In this document: piece by piece, positions 8,627 to 17,015 of the stretch
Layout: each line of letters starts with the position of its first letter
Position numbering within the stretch: the stretch's first letter is position 1
Origin: Aurantiacibacter luteus
GTDB lineage: Bacteria > Pseudomonadota > Alphaproteobacteria > Sphingomonadales > Sphingomonadaceae
Length of the DNA: 64,000 bases
Assembly (NCBI RefSeq): GCF_001010945.1
Contig: NZ_LBHB01000001.1
Location: forward strand, 744,001 to 808,000
Reading direction: 5' to 3'
Translations under genes and position numbers: made by a program
Notes under the pieces: model-generated
Told to the model about the DNA's origin: nothing
Database searches by the model: none
Seen by the model: the letters and a program-made list of their open reading frames with translations, nothing else

Positions 8627-9522
8627 TCCTGCTCCCGGGGATGGGCGTCGCGGTAGGCCTCAAGCATCCTGGCCGCGTCCACCTTGGTGTAAATCTGCGT
8701 CGAGCCGAGGCTGGCGTGGCCGAGCAGTTCCTGTAGGCTCCTGAGATCCGCCCCCGCGCCAAGCAGATGCGTGGCGAAGCTGTGGCGCAGGGCGTGGGGC
8801 GTGGCGGTATCGGGAAGGCCGAGCGCAGTCCGCGCCCGTGCCATCGCCTTTTGCACCATGCCTTGTCCCAGCGGTCCGCCCTTGGCGCCGCGGAACAGCG
8901 GTGTCTCGCGCTCCAGCGGCCAGGGGCAGGCGGCGGCGTAGGTCGCCACGGCCTCGCGCACCACGGGCAGCAGGGGAACCATGCGCTGCTTGTTGCCCTT
9001 GCCGGTCACCACCAGCGTTTCGCCCAGCGGAAGGTCGCGGGCCGTCAGCAACAGCGCCTCGGCAATGCGCAGCCCCGCGCCGTACATCAGCATCAGCACC
9101 GCCATGTCGCGCTGGCCAATCCAGTCCTCGGCGGCGCTGGTCGCCACGACATCGGCAAGGTTAGCCGCCTCGTCGGGCGTGACGGGGCGGGGCAGGCCTT
9201 TCTTGATGCGCGGACCGCGCAGGCGCGGGGCGCTGCCCGGATCGGCACCGACCTGTTCGCGGGCGTAGGCGGTAAAGGCCTTTAGCGCCGAGAGTTCGCG
9301 CGCCGCGGAGGCGTTGGACAGGCCCTCGGCCCGCCGCGCCGCCAGGTGACCGCGCAGGTCGCGGGTGGAGAGCGCGGCGACCTCGGCCCAGCCCGGCGCG
9401 TCCCATCGCGTCAGCAGACGCGCCGCCGTGGCGACGTAGGCGCGCACCGTATGGGGCGAGCGACGCTGGCCGGCCGCGAGATGATGGCGCCACTGGTCGA
9501 GGAGGTCCGCGGCCTCGCTCAC
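8623..9522 (-). CDS. xerC: XerC/XerD-type tyrosine recombinase
   Basis: A 299-residue site-specific recombinase of the size used for chromosome dimer resolution at dif. The N-terminal SAM-like domain begins LLDQWRHHLAAGQRRSPHTV. The catalytic set is complete: Arg in GAGLRIAEALLL, Lys in VTGKGNKQRMVPL, HxxR in TPHALRHSFATHLL, His in LLGHASLGSTQIY and the Tyr nucleophile in QIYTKVD. I placed the start at GTG 9522, which overlaps the hemW stop; an upstream start would add residues without homology. I cannot separate XerC from XerD with certainty. No integrated element is adjacent, so it is not read as a phage integrase. Confidence 0.8.
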   Translation of the reverse strand: MSEAADLLDQWRHHLAAGQRRSPHTVRAYVATAARLLTRWDAPGWAEVAALSTRDLRGHLAARRAEGLSNASAARELSALKAFTAYAREQVGADPGSAPRLRGPRIKKGLPRPVTPDEAANLADVVATSAAEDWIGQRDMAVLMLMYGAGLRIAEALLLTARDLPLGETLVVTGKGNKQRMVPLLPVVREAVATYAAACPWPLERETPLFRGAKGGPLGQGMVQKAMARARTALGLPDTATPHALRHSFATHLLGAGADLRSLQELLGHASLGSTQIYTKVDAARMLEAYRDAHPREQD

Positions 9523-10670
9523 GCCTGGACCAGTTCGTCCGCCACCAGGCGCGGCAGGATGGCGTCGAGCAACGGCATTCCCGCTTCGGTGACCCCGACC
9601 CGCCCGCCGTCGTGCCATGCCATCCCGATGGCGACGAGGTGGTCGAGTTCGCGCGGATCGACCAGCGCCTCTCGCGGCAAGGCAAAGCGGCTGCCGAGGT
9701 TATCGAGATCCACACCCTCGGCCAGCCGAAATCCCATCAGCAACGCTTCGCTCGCCTGCTCCGCCATCCCGAGAGCGCGCTCCTCCTGCAGGCCGTGGCC
9801 GTTGCGCGCCACGGCGGATAGCCAGTTCTCGGGCTTCTTGTGACGCATGGTCGCAAGGCCGCCGCGCCGTCCGTGCGCGCCGGGCCCGATGCCGGCATAG
9901 TCGCGGTATCGCCAGTAGGCGAGGTTGTGGCGGCTTTCCTCGCCGGGGCGGGCGTGGTTGCTGATCTCGTAGGCGGGCAGGCCAGCGGCCGCCGTGCGCT
10001 CGCGCGTGAGGGTAAACAGGTCCGCCGCCGCATCGTCGTCCAGCGGCGCGAAACCGCCGAGCCTCACATCGGTGGCGAAGCGGGTGCCCGGCTCGATCGT
10101 CAACTGGTAGAGCGAGAGGTGGCCGGTGCCCAAGGCAAGCGCGCGGGAGAGTTCCGCGTCCCATGCCGCCGCGCCCTGGCCGGGCCGGGCGTAGATGAGA
10201 TCGAAACTGACGCGGCCGAACACCCGCTGCGCGGTCTCCAGAGCCGCCAGCCCCTCAGCCGCATTATGCAGGCGTCCGAGGAAACGCAGGGCCTTGTCAT
10301 CGAGCGACTGCAGCCCCAGCGAAGTGCGATTGACCCCTGCCGCCGCGAGATCGGCGAATTTCGCCGCCTCGACCGAGCTCGGATTGGCTTCCAGCGTGAT
10401 CTCGATGCCGGGGGTAAAACCCCACAGCTTCTCCGCCTCCGCGAGCAGCGCGTCGACCAGCGAGGGCGGCATCAGCGACGGGGTGCCGCCGCCAAAGAAG
10501 ATCGATTCCAGTGCCTCGCCGCCCACAAGGTGCGCCTCGTGCCGCAGGTCGGCCAGCAATGCGGCCTGCCATGCCGCCGTGTCCACGCTCTCGCGCACGT
10601 GCGAGTTGAAGTCGCAGTAAGGGCACTTGGCGAGGCAGAAGGGCCAGTGAATGTAGAGCGCGCGCGCCAT
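9519..10670 (-). CDS. hemW: Heme chaperone HemW (radical SAM, coproporphyrinogen-III-oxidase-like)
   Basis: A 383-residue radical SAM protein. The cluster motif CLAKCPYCDF (Cys 12, 16, 19) follows ALYIHWPF directly, as in HemW, with FGGGTPSLM and SLGLQSLDDKALRFLGR downstream. The C-terminal HemN-like domain has YEISNHARPGEESRHNLAYWRYRDYAGIGPGAHGR, in pieces typical of the family. HemW proteins bind heme and deliver it to respiratory enzymes; earlier names (oxygen-independent coproporphyrinogen oxidase) are probably wrong for this subgroup. The start ATG at 10670 is fixed by homology; upstream in-frame sequence is antisense to the CAP gene. Confidence 0.92.
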   Translation of the reverse strand: MARALYIHWPFCLAKCPYCDFNSHVRESVDTAAWQAALLADLRHEAHLVGGEALESIFFGGGTPSLMPPSLVDALLAEAEKLWGFTPGIEITLEANPSSVEAAKFADLAAAGVNRTSLGLQSLDDKALRFLGRLHNAAEGLAALETAQRVFGRVSFDLIYARPGQGAAAWDAELSRALALGTGHLSLYQLTIEPGTRFATDVRLGGFAPLDDDAAADLFTLTRERTAAAGLPAYEISNHARPGEESRHNLAYWRYRDYAGIGPGAHGRRGGLATMRHKKPENWLSAVARNGHGLQEERALGMAEQASEALLMGFRLAEGVDLDNLGSRFALPREALVDPRELDHLVAIGMAWHDGGRVGVTEAGMPLLDAILPRLVADELVQA

Positions 10671-10715
10671 GCCCGTTTCAGTGTGCGTTAACGCCGCCAA
10701 GTCAAGCTGCGCGGA

Positions 10716-11219
10716 ATGAAACGCCTGTTTCCGCTCGCGCTCCTCGCCCTGGTCGCCGCCTTGCCTGTCACGGCGCAAACGAACCCCTTTGCCGCCCGCC
10801 TGCTGGCCGCGCACAACGCCGCACGGGCCGAGGCGGGAACGCCTCCGCTTGAATGGAACCCGCGCCTTGCCGCCGAGGCGCAGGCGTGGGCCGAGCATCT
10901 CGCCGAGATCGGACGGATGGAGCACTCGGACCGCGACACGCGCGCGGGCGTGGGCGAGAACCTGTGGATGGGCAGCGCGGGGCGGTTCGGCGCGGAATTC
11001 ATGGTCGGTGCCTTCGTGGCCGAGCGCCAGCACTATCGCCCCGGCACCTTTCCCCATGTCTCGACCACCGGGCAATGGAGCGACGTCGGGCACTACACGC
11101 AGGTCGTCTGGCGCGAGACCCGGCAGCTCGGCTGTGCGGTGGCGCGGGGCGCGCGCGACGACTTCCTCGTCTGCCGCTACTGGCCCGCGGGCAATGTCTA
11201 CGATCGAGAGGTGATGTGA
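10716..11219 (+). CDS. Secreted CAP-domain (SCP/PR-1-like) protein
   Basis: A 167-residue protein with a signal peptide (MKRLFPLALLALVAALPVTA, cleavage near residue 20) and one CAP domain filling the rest. Domain marks: LLAAHNAARAEAGTPPLEWN, GENLWMGSAG, HVSTTGQWSDVGHYTQVVW and GCAVARG. The His and Glu residues of the CAP cavity are present (HNAAR, HSDRD, GENL, GHYTQ). Bacterial CAP proteins are exported and poorly understood. The gene is divergent from hemW, with about 45 bases between starts, and converges on rdgB with one base between stops. Confidence 0.88.
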   Translation: MKRLFPLALLALVAALPVTAQTNPFAARLLAAHNAARAEAGTPPLEWNPRLAAEAQAWAEHLAEIGRMEHSDRDTRAGVGENLWMGSAGRFGAEFMVGAFVAERQHYRPGTFPHVSTTGQWSDVGHYTQVVWRETRQLGCAVARGARDDFLVCRYWPAGNVYDREVM

Positions 11220-11220
11220 C

Positions 11221-11850
11221 CTAGGCGCCGAACTGGTCGGCCTTCAGCCGGGCAAAGGCATCGGCACGGTGGCTGATGGCGTGCTTTTCCTCTGGGTCGA
11301 TTTCGGCGAACGTGTGCTCGCGGCCCTCCGGCACGAAAACGGGATCGTAACCGAAACCGAGCGTGCCGCGCGGAGGCCAGCTGAACTTGCCCGCCGCCTT
11401 CCCTTCGTAGATCGCGTGCTCGCCGTCAGGCCATGCCAGCGCGAGGACGCAGTGAAAGGCGCAGGCGCGCGAGGCGCCGGGTCCGAGCTGCTGCAAAAGC
11501 CCTTCGACCTTGCCCATCGCCATGTACCAGTCGCGTCCCGGTTCGCCTTCGAACCACTGCCGCTGGGCCCAGTCGGCGGTGTAGACGCCGGGGCGGCCGT
11601 CGAGCGCATCGACGGCGAGCCCGCTGTCGTCGGCGAGCGCGGGCAGGCCCGAAGCCTCGGCAGCAGCGCGCGCCTTGATGAGTGCGTTCTCGACGAAAGT
11701 GCGGCCTGTCTCGGCAGGCTCCGGCAAGCCCAGCGCACCCGCCGACACGCAATCAACGCCGTAGGGCGCGAGCAGGGCCGAAATCTCCTTCAGCTTGCCC
11801 GCGTTGTGCGTCGCGATGACGAGCTTGCCGCTGCCGAGCTGCCGCGTCAC
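11221..11850 (-). CDS. rdgB: XTP/dITP diphosphatase (non-canonical purine NTP pyrophosphatase)
   Basis: A 209-residue Ham1/RdgB enzyme that removes ITP, dITP and XTP from the nucleotide pool. Motifs are [14 protein letters not shown] at the N-terminus, [34 protein letters not shown] and [11 protein letters not shown]; the end has [13 protein letters not shown] at 11850 is chosen because it overlaps the rph stop (GTGA) and homology begins a few residues later. The rph-rdgB pair on one transcript is a common alphaproteobacterial arrangement. Confidence 0.93.
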   Translation of the reverse strand: MTRQLGSGKLVIATHNAGKLKEISALLAPYGVDCVSAGALGLPEPAETGRTFVENALIKARAAAEASGLPALADDSGLAVDALDGRPGVYTADWAQRQWFEGEPGRDWYMAMGKVEGLLQQLGPGASRACAFHCVLALAWPDGEHAIYEGKAAGKFSWPPRGTLGFGYDPVFVPEGREHTFAEIDPEEKHAISHRADAFARLKADQFGA

Positions 11851-12560
11851 CTGACTGCCGCCTCTTGTGCACGGAAGATCTCGCCGCAACCCATCTGCGC
11901 GAGGCGCAGCAGGCGCAGCAAGCCTTCCTCGTCGTAGGTCGCGCCTTCCGCCGTGGCTTGCGCCTCGGCGATCTGCCCGCCCTCGATCAGCACGAAGTTG
12001 GCATCGGCATCGGCGTTCGAATCCTCGATGTAGTCGAGGTCGAGCACCGGCGTTCCCTGGTGGATGCCGCAGGAAACCGCGGCGACCTTGGCGGTGATCG
12101 GATCGGCCTTCAAGGTGCCCGATGCCAGCAGGCTGTTGACCGCGAGCCGCAACGCCACCCAGGCGCCCGATATCGAGGCCGTGCGCGTGCCGCCGTCGGC
12201 CTGCAGCACGTCGCAATCGAGCGTGATTTGTCGCTCGCCCAGCTTCTCCAGATCTACCACGGCGCGCAAGGAGCGCCCGATAAGCCGCTGAATTTCCTGC
12301 GTGCGCCCGCTCTGCTTGCCGCGCGCCGCCTCGCGACTGCCGCGCGTGTGCGTGGCGCGCGGAAGCATCGAGTATTCGCCCGTCACCCAGCCGCGGCCCT
12401 TGTTGCGCATCCACGGCGGCACGCTGTTTTCCACGCTCGCGGTGCACAGCACGCGCGTGTCGCCGAAACTGATGAGACAGCTTCCTTCGGCGTGCTTGGT
12501 GAAGCCGGTTTCGATCGTGATGGCGCGCATTTCGTCGGGCGCACGGCCGGAAGGTCGCAT
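11847..12560 (-). CDS. rph: Ribonuclease PH
   Basis: A 237-residue phosphorolytic 3'-exoribonuclease that trims tRNA 3' ends. Recognisable segments are [46 protein letters not shown] (phosphate-binding region), [19 protein letters not shown] and [18 protein letters not shown]. Full length and intact. It overlaps rdgB by four bases. The divergent hrcA start lies 53 bases away, so the two promoters share that gap. No HrcA operator (CIRCE) is visible in it. Confidence 0.95.
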   Translation of the reverse strand: MRPSGRAPDEMRAITIETGFTKHAEGSCLISFGDTRVLCTASVENSVPPWMRNKGRGWVTGEYSMLPRATHTRGSREAARGKQSGRTQEIQRLIGRSLRAVVDLEKLGERQITLDCDVLQADGGTRTASISGAWVALRLAVNSLLASGTLKADPITAKVAAVSCGIHQGTPVLDLDYIEDSNADADANFVLIEGGQIAEAQATAEGATYDEEGLLRLLRLAQMGCGEIFRAQEAAVR

Positions 12561-12613
12561 GAAGGTCTCCAGATATTGCGAAGCGGGCCGTAGCGCCTAG
12601 AGTAGGACTTGTC

Positions 12614-13657
12614 ATGGCTTCCCCCACCATCACCGACCTGACGGACCGCGCGCGCGACATCTTCCGGCTCGTGGTGGAGGACTATCTCGCCAGCGGGCAG
12701 CCGGTCGGCTCGAAGGCGCTCGCGCAGAGCGGGGCGGTGAACCTCTCGCCCGCCTCGATCCGCTCGGTGCTGAGCGAGCTGGAAATTCTCGGCCTGCTCG
12801 CCGCGCCGCACACCAGTGCCGGGCGGATGCCGACCGAGAGCGGGCTCAGGATGTTCGTCGACGGTATCATGCAGGTGGCCGAGCCGACCGCCGAGGAGCG
12901 CGCGACCATCGAAAGGAAGCTCTCCGCCCCCGGACCGATCGAGAGCGCGCTCGAAAAGACCAGCGCCATGCTGTCGGAAATCAGCGGCGCGGCGGGCATG
13001 GTCATGGTGCCGCGCCGGGAGCCGCGGCTCGCGCAGATGCGGCTGGTCGCGCTCGACGAACGGCGCGCGCTCGCCGTGCTTGTGGGCGAGGACGGCGGGA
13101 TCGAGAACCGCGTGCTCGACATCGGCGACGGGCTCTCCCCGGCAGATCTGGTGGAGGCGGGCAACTACGTCACCGCGCAGCTTGCCGGGCGCACGCTCGC
13201 CGAGGCTGCGCGGGCCATGCAGGCGGAAATCGCCTCGGGCCGCAGCGCGCTGGGCGAGGCGGCGCGGCACCTGGTCGAGGCCGGCATCGCCACCTGGAGC
13301 GAGGATGCCGCGCGGCGCCCGGTGCTGATCGTGCGCGGCGCCTCCAACCTGCTCGACGAGAGCGCGCTGACTGATATCGAACGGGTCCGCTCGCTGATCG
13401 ACGACCTCGAGAACAAGCAATCCGTCGCCGAATTGCTGGAAAGCGCGCGCGAGGCCGAATCGGCGCGCATCTTCATCGGCGCCGAGAACCGGCTGTTTGC
13501 GCTCTCCGGATCCAGCGTCATTGCCTCGCCCTACCGCGACCGAGAGGGCAGGGTGGTGGGTGTGCTTGGCGTTATCGGCCCTACGCGGTTGAATTACGCG
13601 CGCGTCGTACCGATAGTGGACTTCACCGCCCGATCGCTGGGCAGGATCATCGGATAG
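12614..13657 (+). CDS. hrcA: Heat-inducible transcription repressor HrcA
   Basis: A 347-residue HrcA repressor, which binds CIRCE inverted repeats (usually before groESL) and is kept active by GroEL. The N-terminal winged helix reads [21 protein letters not shown] then [18 protein letters not shown] and [19 protein letters not shown], all typical. The C-terminal GAF-like domain ends [23 protein letters not shown]. An AGGA site lies before the ATG. grpE follows after 10 bases, so the two are co-transcribed. groESL is not in the window. Confidence 0.95.
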   Translation: MASPTITDLTDRARDIFRLVVEDYLASGQPVGSKALAQSGAVNLSPASIRSVLSELEILGLLAAPHTSAGRMPTESGLRMFVDGIMQVAEPTAEERATIERKLSAPGPIESALEKTSAMLSEISGAAGMVMVPRREPRLAQMRLVALDERRALAVLVGEDGGIENRVLDIGDGLSPADLVEAGNYVTAQLAGRTLAEAARAMQAEIASGRSALGEAARHLVEAGIATWSEDAARRPVLIVRGASNLLDESALTDIERVRSLIDDLENKQSVAELLESAREAESARIFIGAENRLFALSGSSVIASPYRDREGRVVGVLGVIGPTRLNYARVVPIVDFTARSLGRIIG

Positions 13658-13667
13658 ACAGGTAGAG

Positions 13668-14270
13668 ATGACGGACAACGAAAAGGCCGAAACCGGCCAG
13701 ACGGATATCGAACGCGACGAGGAAGTGGCGCGCGAACTGGAAGGCGTGCCGGAGGAATTTCTCGCCGACGGGGACGACGAGGAGGACGGCGGGAGCGTGG
13801 ACGACGCGCTCGCCTCGCTGCGCGCCGATCTCGAGGCGGCGAAGCAGGAGACGCTTTATGCCAAGGCCGAAGCGCAGAACCAGCGCCGCCGGATGGAGCG
13901 CGAGGTGCAGGACGCACGCACCTATGCGGCGACCGGCTTCGCCCGCGACGTGCTGAGCGTGGCCGACAACCTCTCGCGCGCCATCGATGCGGTGCCGGCC
14001 GAACTGCGCGAGGACGATAAGTTTCGCGGCCTGGTCGCCGGGATCGAAGCCACCCAGCGCGAGCTGGAAAAGGTCTTCGCCCAGCACGGCATCAGCCGAA
14101 TCGCGGCGATGGGTTTGCCGCTCGATCCGAACCAGCACCAGGCGATGCTGGAAATCCCCTCAAACGACGCGGAACCGGGCACGGTGGTGCAGGAAATGCA
14201 GGCCGGCTACATGATCCGCGACCGCCTGCTGCGCCCGAGCATGGTCGGCGTTGCGAAGAAGCCGGATTGA
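13668..14270 (+). CDS. grpE: Nucleotide exchange factor GrpE
   Basis: A 200-residue GrpE, the ADP/ATP exchange factor and thermosensor of DnaK. It has an acidic N-terminus (DGDDEEDGGS), a long coiled coil from about residue 45 (SLRADLEAAKQETLYAKAEAQN) with RRRMEREVQDARTYA, and the C-terminal beta domain MGLPLDPNQHQAMLEIP and GTVVQEMQAGYMIRDRLLRP. It follows hrcA directly (GTAGAG before the ATG). Regulation is presumably shared with hrcA. Confidence 0.95.
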   Translation: MTDNEKAETGQTDIERDEEVARELEGVPEEFLADGDDEEDGGSVDDALASLRADLEAAKQETLYAKAEAQNQRRRMEREVQDARTYAATGFARDVLSVADNLSRAIDAVPAELREDDKFRGLVAGIEATQRELEKVFAQHGISRIAAMGLPLDPNQHQAMLEIPSNDAEPGTVVQEMQAGYMIRDRLLRPSMVGVAKKPD

Positions 14271-14289
14271 TACCAGGCGCGTAAAATTC

Positions 14290-14314
14290 GGAACACCGGC
14301 CGTTCCTGTCCGTA
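14290..14314 (+). promoter_or_regulatory. Possible EcfG-type general-stress promoter
   Basis: GGAAC at 14290-14294, then 16 bases, then CGTA at 14311-14314. The known alphaproteobacterial EcfG (general stress sigma) consensus is GGAAC-N16/17-CGTT, so this matches 8 of 9 defined bases. It lies 34 bases upstream of the glycine-zipper gene at 14348, in the grpE-downstream gap, a sensible place for a stress promoter. GGAAC is also the left arm of a short inverted repeat with GTTCC at 14302-14306, so a chance match is possible. Confidence 0.35.
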
Positions 14315-14347
14315 TCGTCATCAGCGGGGGCGACACGGAGAGACGAC

Positions 14348-14638
14348 ATGAAAAACAAGATTTTGCTCGCACCCGCGCTGATCGCGTCCAGCATGGGCCT
14401 GACCGCGTGCGCCGAGAATTACGCTGTCGAAGGTGGTCTGGCCGGGGCTGCAGCCGGCGCAGCCGTGGCTGCGATAACCGACGAGGACATCACGACTTAT
14501 GCCCTGGCAGGTGCCGCTATCGGTGCCGTGGTCGGCTACGTGTCTGACAAGAACAACCGCTGCGACGGCTACTACTACGATGGCCGCTATGTCGACGACG
14601 ATTGTCGCAATGACGATCGCTATCGCCGATATTTCTGA
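14348..14638 (+). CDS. Small glycine-zipper lipoprotein
   Basis: A 96-residue protein. The signal ends in a lipobox (SMGLTACAENY, Cys near residue 21). Residues about 29-67 form two glycine-zipper helices (GGLAGAAAGAAVAAI and AGAAIGAVVGYVSD), followed by a Tyr/Asp-rich tail with two cysteines. Glycine-zipper lipoproteins usually sit in or near the outer membrane; no specific role is known. GGAGAGACG lies before the ATG. A possible EcfG promoter and a long hairpin after the stop suggest a single-gene transcript. Confidence 0.8.
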   Translation: MKNKILLAPALIASSMGLTACAENYAVEGGLAGAAAGAAVAAITDEDITTYALAGAAIGAVVGYVSDKNNRCDGYYYDGRYVDDDCRNDDRYRRYF

Positions 14639-14655
14639 AGAGTAAAAATGCGAAA

Positions 14656-14686
14656 CGGGTCCGCCGGGCAATACCCGGCGGACCCG
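14656..14686. terminator. Bidirectional transcription terminator hairpin
   Basis: A perfect 13-bp inverted repeat (14656-14668 with 14674-14686) around a 5-base loop, left arm CGGGTCCGCCGGG. It sits between two convergent genes (stops at 14638 and 14708). On the minus strand the hairpin is followed by TTTCGCATTTTTACT, giving a reasonable intrinsic terminator for the minus-strand gene; on the plus strand no T-run follows, so termination there would be weaker. Confidence 0.8.
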
Positions 14687-14707
14687 CCTCCATTCGCACC
14701 TGCGGCT

Positions 14708-15622
14708 CTATTCGCTGTAGAGCTCGGAAATATTGAGTTCGGCCGCCTGTAGCGAGCCGCTCGAAAAGGTGCCGACCCAGATCTGGTAACGGCCCGTCAT
14801 GGGCGTCTGCAGCCACACGCGCGGATTGTTGCCCTCGCCGCTGTCGTCGTCGCAATAATAGCTGCCATTGGGAGCGCGCACGACCAGCGTCGTGTCCGCC
14901 ATGGCGTCGGCGGAAATGTATAGCGGCAGCGAGCCCGAGGTGTAGTCGAGTTCGAAATCGGCGGCGGAGGAGACGTAGCCGGCGCAGCCCGAAGCCATGT
15001 TCGAAGCGCTCATGCTGCCGCCGGCCTGGACGCGCACGAGGTAGGGATCGGGAGTGAAGCCGGACTGCAGGCTGACGCTGCCGTAGTTGGTGCCACCACC
15101 GCCGGAGCTGCCGCCGCCACTGGACGAACCGCCCTGATCGTCCGCCAGCGTGCTTTCCAGCTCGGTGATGTAGAGGCGGGCGGGATGGAGGTCGCTGCCG
15201 CCGTAGGTGCCGACCCAGATGTCGTATTGCCCGGCCTGCGGTTGGTGGAAGCGGATGAGAGGGTTGAGATCGGCGCCGCGGTCGTCGTCGCAATACCAGC
15301 TGCCGTCGGGAGCGTTGATCACCAGCGTCGTATCGCTGTCGGCCATCGCGCCGATGATCAGCGGCAACGTGCCGCTGCCCTGGCCGTAGTTCAGCCGCAC
15401 GTCGGGCGCATCGGAAATATAACCGGCGCAGTCGCTGGAAATGCCGCTCGCATCCACAGACCCGCCCGACTGGACGTTGATCACGCGGGGGTCGTCGGCG
15501 AAGCCGGGCTGGATGGAAAAGGTGCCGTAGTTCGGCTCGGCAGAATAATCCTGCGCCATCGCGGGCGCGGAAAGGCCGAGCGCGGACATCGCGACGGCGG
15601 CGAGCAAGGTCTTCTTATACAT
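14708..15622 (-). CDS. Secreted protein with two tandem homologous domains, function unknown
   Basis: A 304-residue protein. After a signal peptide ending APAMA (near residue 23) come two copies of one domain of about 115 residues, joined by a Gly/Ser linker (about residues 160-175). Each repeat runs NYG(T/S)xSxQxGFxxDPxxxxVxxGGS, CAGY(I/V)S, a LP-L-I segment, DTTLV(I/V)xAP(D/N)GS(W/Y)YCDDD, and G-(Q/R)Y-IWVG(T)(Y/F). Each has Cys in DCAGY or GCAGY and YCDDD, probably one disulfide per domain. DDD stretches could bind calcium. The domain resembles bacterial secreted beta-sandwich modules, sometimes labelled trypsin/peptidase S1, but no protease triad is visible. AGGGGG lies 7 bases before the ATG. 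Confidence 0.75.
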   Translation of the reverse strand: MYKKTLLAAVAMSALGLSAPAMAQDYSAEPNYGTFSIQPGFADDPRVINVQSGGSVDASGISSDCAGYISDAPDVRLNYGQGSGTLPLIIGAMADSDTTLVINAPDGSWYCDDDRGADLNPLIRFHQPQAGQYDIWVGTYGGSDLHPARLYITELESTLADDQGGSSSGGGSSGGGGTNYGSVSLQSGFTPDPYLVRVQAGGSMSASNMASGCAGYVSSAADFELDYTSGSLPLYISADAMADTTLVVRAPNGSYYCDDDSGEGNNPRVWLQTPMTGRYQIWVGTFSSGSLQAAELNISELYSE

Positions 15623-15933
15623 GAATGGTCCCCCTAAGTAGTCTGTGCGACTATGCGGAGCGACCCGTTCGTTCAGCCATGTGCCCACCAGCATGAACGA
15701 CCGATTGCCCCCCAGCACGGTCTCTGTTTGTGTAACACAGTGCATCCGATGGGCAAGTCTCCGAATCAAGATATTGAAACGGTGCCCGAAATCGAACCAT
15801 GGTGCATAGCCGCGCGCCGATCTCGAGTGTTGTCCGGAGACTTTGGCCACCGGTTGCGCGGCGTGCTCGCCGGGCTGGCCGAAGTGGGAAAAATCAGCTG
15901 GAATCGCGTGTCGCTTGACGCGCCAAACAGCTG
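15623..15933. other. Intergenic region without a supported gene
   Basis: This 311-base stretch lies upstream of the two-repeat secreted protein gene (minus strand) and downstream of the membrane protein gene, so it should hold the former's promoter. It contains a short near-palindrome, TGTGTAACACA, around 15729-15739. A 98-codon plus-strand frame is present, but it lacks a ribosome site and its product resembles nothing. I see no RNA gene or terminator with a T-run. Confidence 0.4.
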
Positions 15934-16515
15934 TCAGACCAGCAGGTAAAGCACCAAGTAGCGAACGATCAGCGCAACCAGCAAAATCGCCTGCACCCTG
16001 CGTTGGCGGAACACCATCGCCGCTCCCATCAGGCCGACGAACAGCAGGGTCGTCCAGATGCTGCGCGCAGACATAAGCGCCGACCTGATTTCCTCGATAG
16101 AGAGCAGGTAGGCCCACTGGATGGCGACCAGCGCGATGAGGATGCCGAAGATGGTGCGGGAAACTCGGAAGTAGTGGGCATCGAGGTTGCGGAAACGCTC
16201 TGGATCCGCGGGAAATACCAGCCGCGCCGCCAAGTAATAGGCGCTCGCAAAGGCCATCACGGCCAGCAAGGTGTGCGGGGTCACGGTGACGAGCCGCTGG
16301 ACGGTCCAGGAGAACATCCAGAAGGACATCAAGTCCACCATGACGAAGATCGCCATGAGCGGGGTGAGCCAGCCTATCGTGAAACGCCGCTCTCCGCCCC
16401 GGGCCTCGCCTGCGAATTCGAGTTCCAGCGCGCGGCCCAGCCCGCCGAGCAACTCGACCAGCGAGAAGCCGAGAATGAGAGCGTAAAGCGCGAAAATGAA
16501 CTCGAAGTCGGTCAG
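15934..16515 (-). CDS. Six-helix inner-membrane protein of unknown function, apparent CTG start
   Basis: A 193-residue hydrophobic protein with about six membrane segments (near 4-25, 48-72, 78-98, 118-140, 150-170, 173-193). The N-terminus reads TDFEFIFALYALILGFSLVELLGGLGRA. No ATG, GTG or TTG exists near where the hydrophobic homology-like N-terminus begins. A CTG at 16515-16513 overlaps the upstream TGA (CTGA) and has GGGAG seven bases before it, so I chose it. The first ATG would delete the first helix. Third gene of the PCuAC operon. Function unknown. Confidence 0.65.
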   Translation of the reverse strand: MTDFEFIFALYALILGFSLVELLGGLGRALELEFAGEARGGERRFTIGWLTPLMAIFVMVDLMSFWMFSWTVQRLVTVTPHTLLAVMAFASAYYLAARLVFPADPERFRNLDAHYFRVSRTIFGILIALVAIQWAYLLSIEEIRSALMSARSIWTTLLFVGLMGAAMVFRQRRVQAILLVALIVRYLVLYLLV

Positions 16516-17015
16516 CCGGTCGCTCCCGGAAAATTCACCAGGGCCTCGTAAGCCCGCGCATCTGCCACGCCCGCCAGTTTCACCCCGTTGCGCAGCAGGA
16601 AGGCATGCTCGACGATGCGCGCCTGCTGTTCGATGCCGTACTGTTCCAGCTTCCAGTCGGGCTTCAGCGCATAGTCGTATCGCGCCCAGGGCATGCGGTT
16701 GAGCAGCAGATACCAGTCGCCCAGCGTCTGGGTCTGCCAGACATGGGTCATCTCGTGAATAAAGAGCGCCTGCCGCCTGAGCGAGACCTTTGTGAAATCG
16801 TCGCAATAGCCGCTGCCGAGCGGGTGGAAGTGAATGTGGCCGCGCGGGGCCATCGTCACCCGCTTCGGCTGGAAGAAGGCGAATTTGCGTCGGCGTATGG
16901 TGACCTTCGCGTAGTCGATGGCGTGGCCGAACATGGTCCGGGCGAGGGCGACCTCGCCCGCACTCAGGGGGCGTTCCCCGCCGACGGGGCAGGAGAGGGC
17001 TGTTTCGCCGTTCAC
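16512..17015 (-). CDS. HEMTH-motif zinc metalloprotease-like protein (Vgr-related type)
   Basis: A 167-residue cytosolic-looking protein. The centre holds ALFIHEMTHVWQTQ, a HExxH zinc motif, preceded by HIHFHPLGSGYCDDF. A possible third ligand (Glu in QYGIEQQARIVEHAF) follows about 45 residues later. This pattern resembles small proteins annotated Vgr-related or DUF4157-like; proteolytic activity is not shown. The start ATG overlaps the stop of the copper chaperone gene by four bases, and its stop overlaps the membrane protein start, so the three are coupled. A role in metal handling is inference from context. Confidence 0.7.
   Translation of the reverse strand: MNGETALSCPVGGERPLSAGEVALARTMFGHAIDYAKVTIRRRKFAFFQPKRVTMAPRGHIHFHPLGSGYCDDFTKVSLRRQALFIHEMTHVWQTQTLGDWYLLLNRMPWARYDYALKPDWKLEQYGIEQQARIVEHAFLLRNGVKLAGVADARAYEALVNFPGATG

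Noticed and set aside
8623-9522. Phage integrase with an adjacent integrated element
   Set aside because: The protein is the size and type of chromosomal Xer recombinases, coupled to hemW, without phage genes or attachment repeats.
12561-12613. HrcA operator (CIRCE) before hrcA
   Set aside because: No TTAGCACTC-N9-GAGTGCTAA-like inverted repeat is seen, nor near dnaK.
15653-15949. 98-codon plus-strand frame in the gap upstream of the two-repeat secreted protein
   Set aside because: No ribosome site, odd composition, overlaps the end of a supported gene on the other strand.
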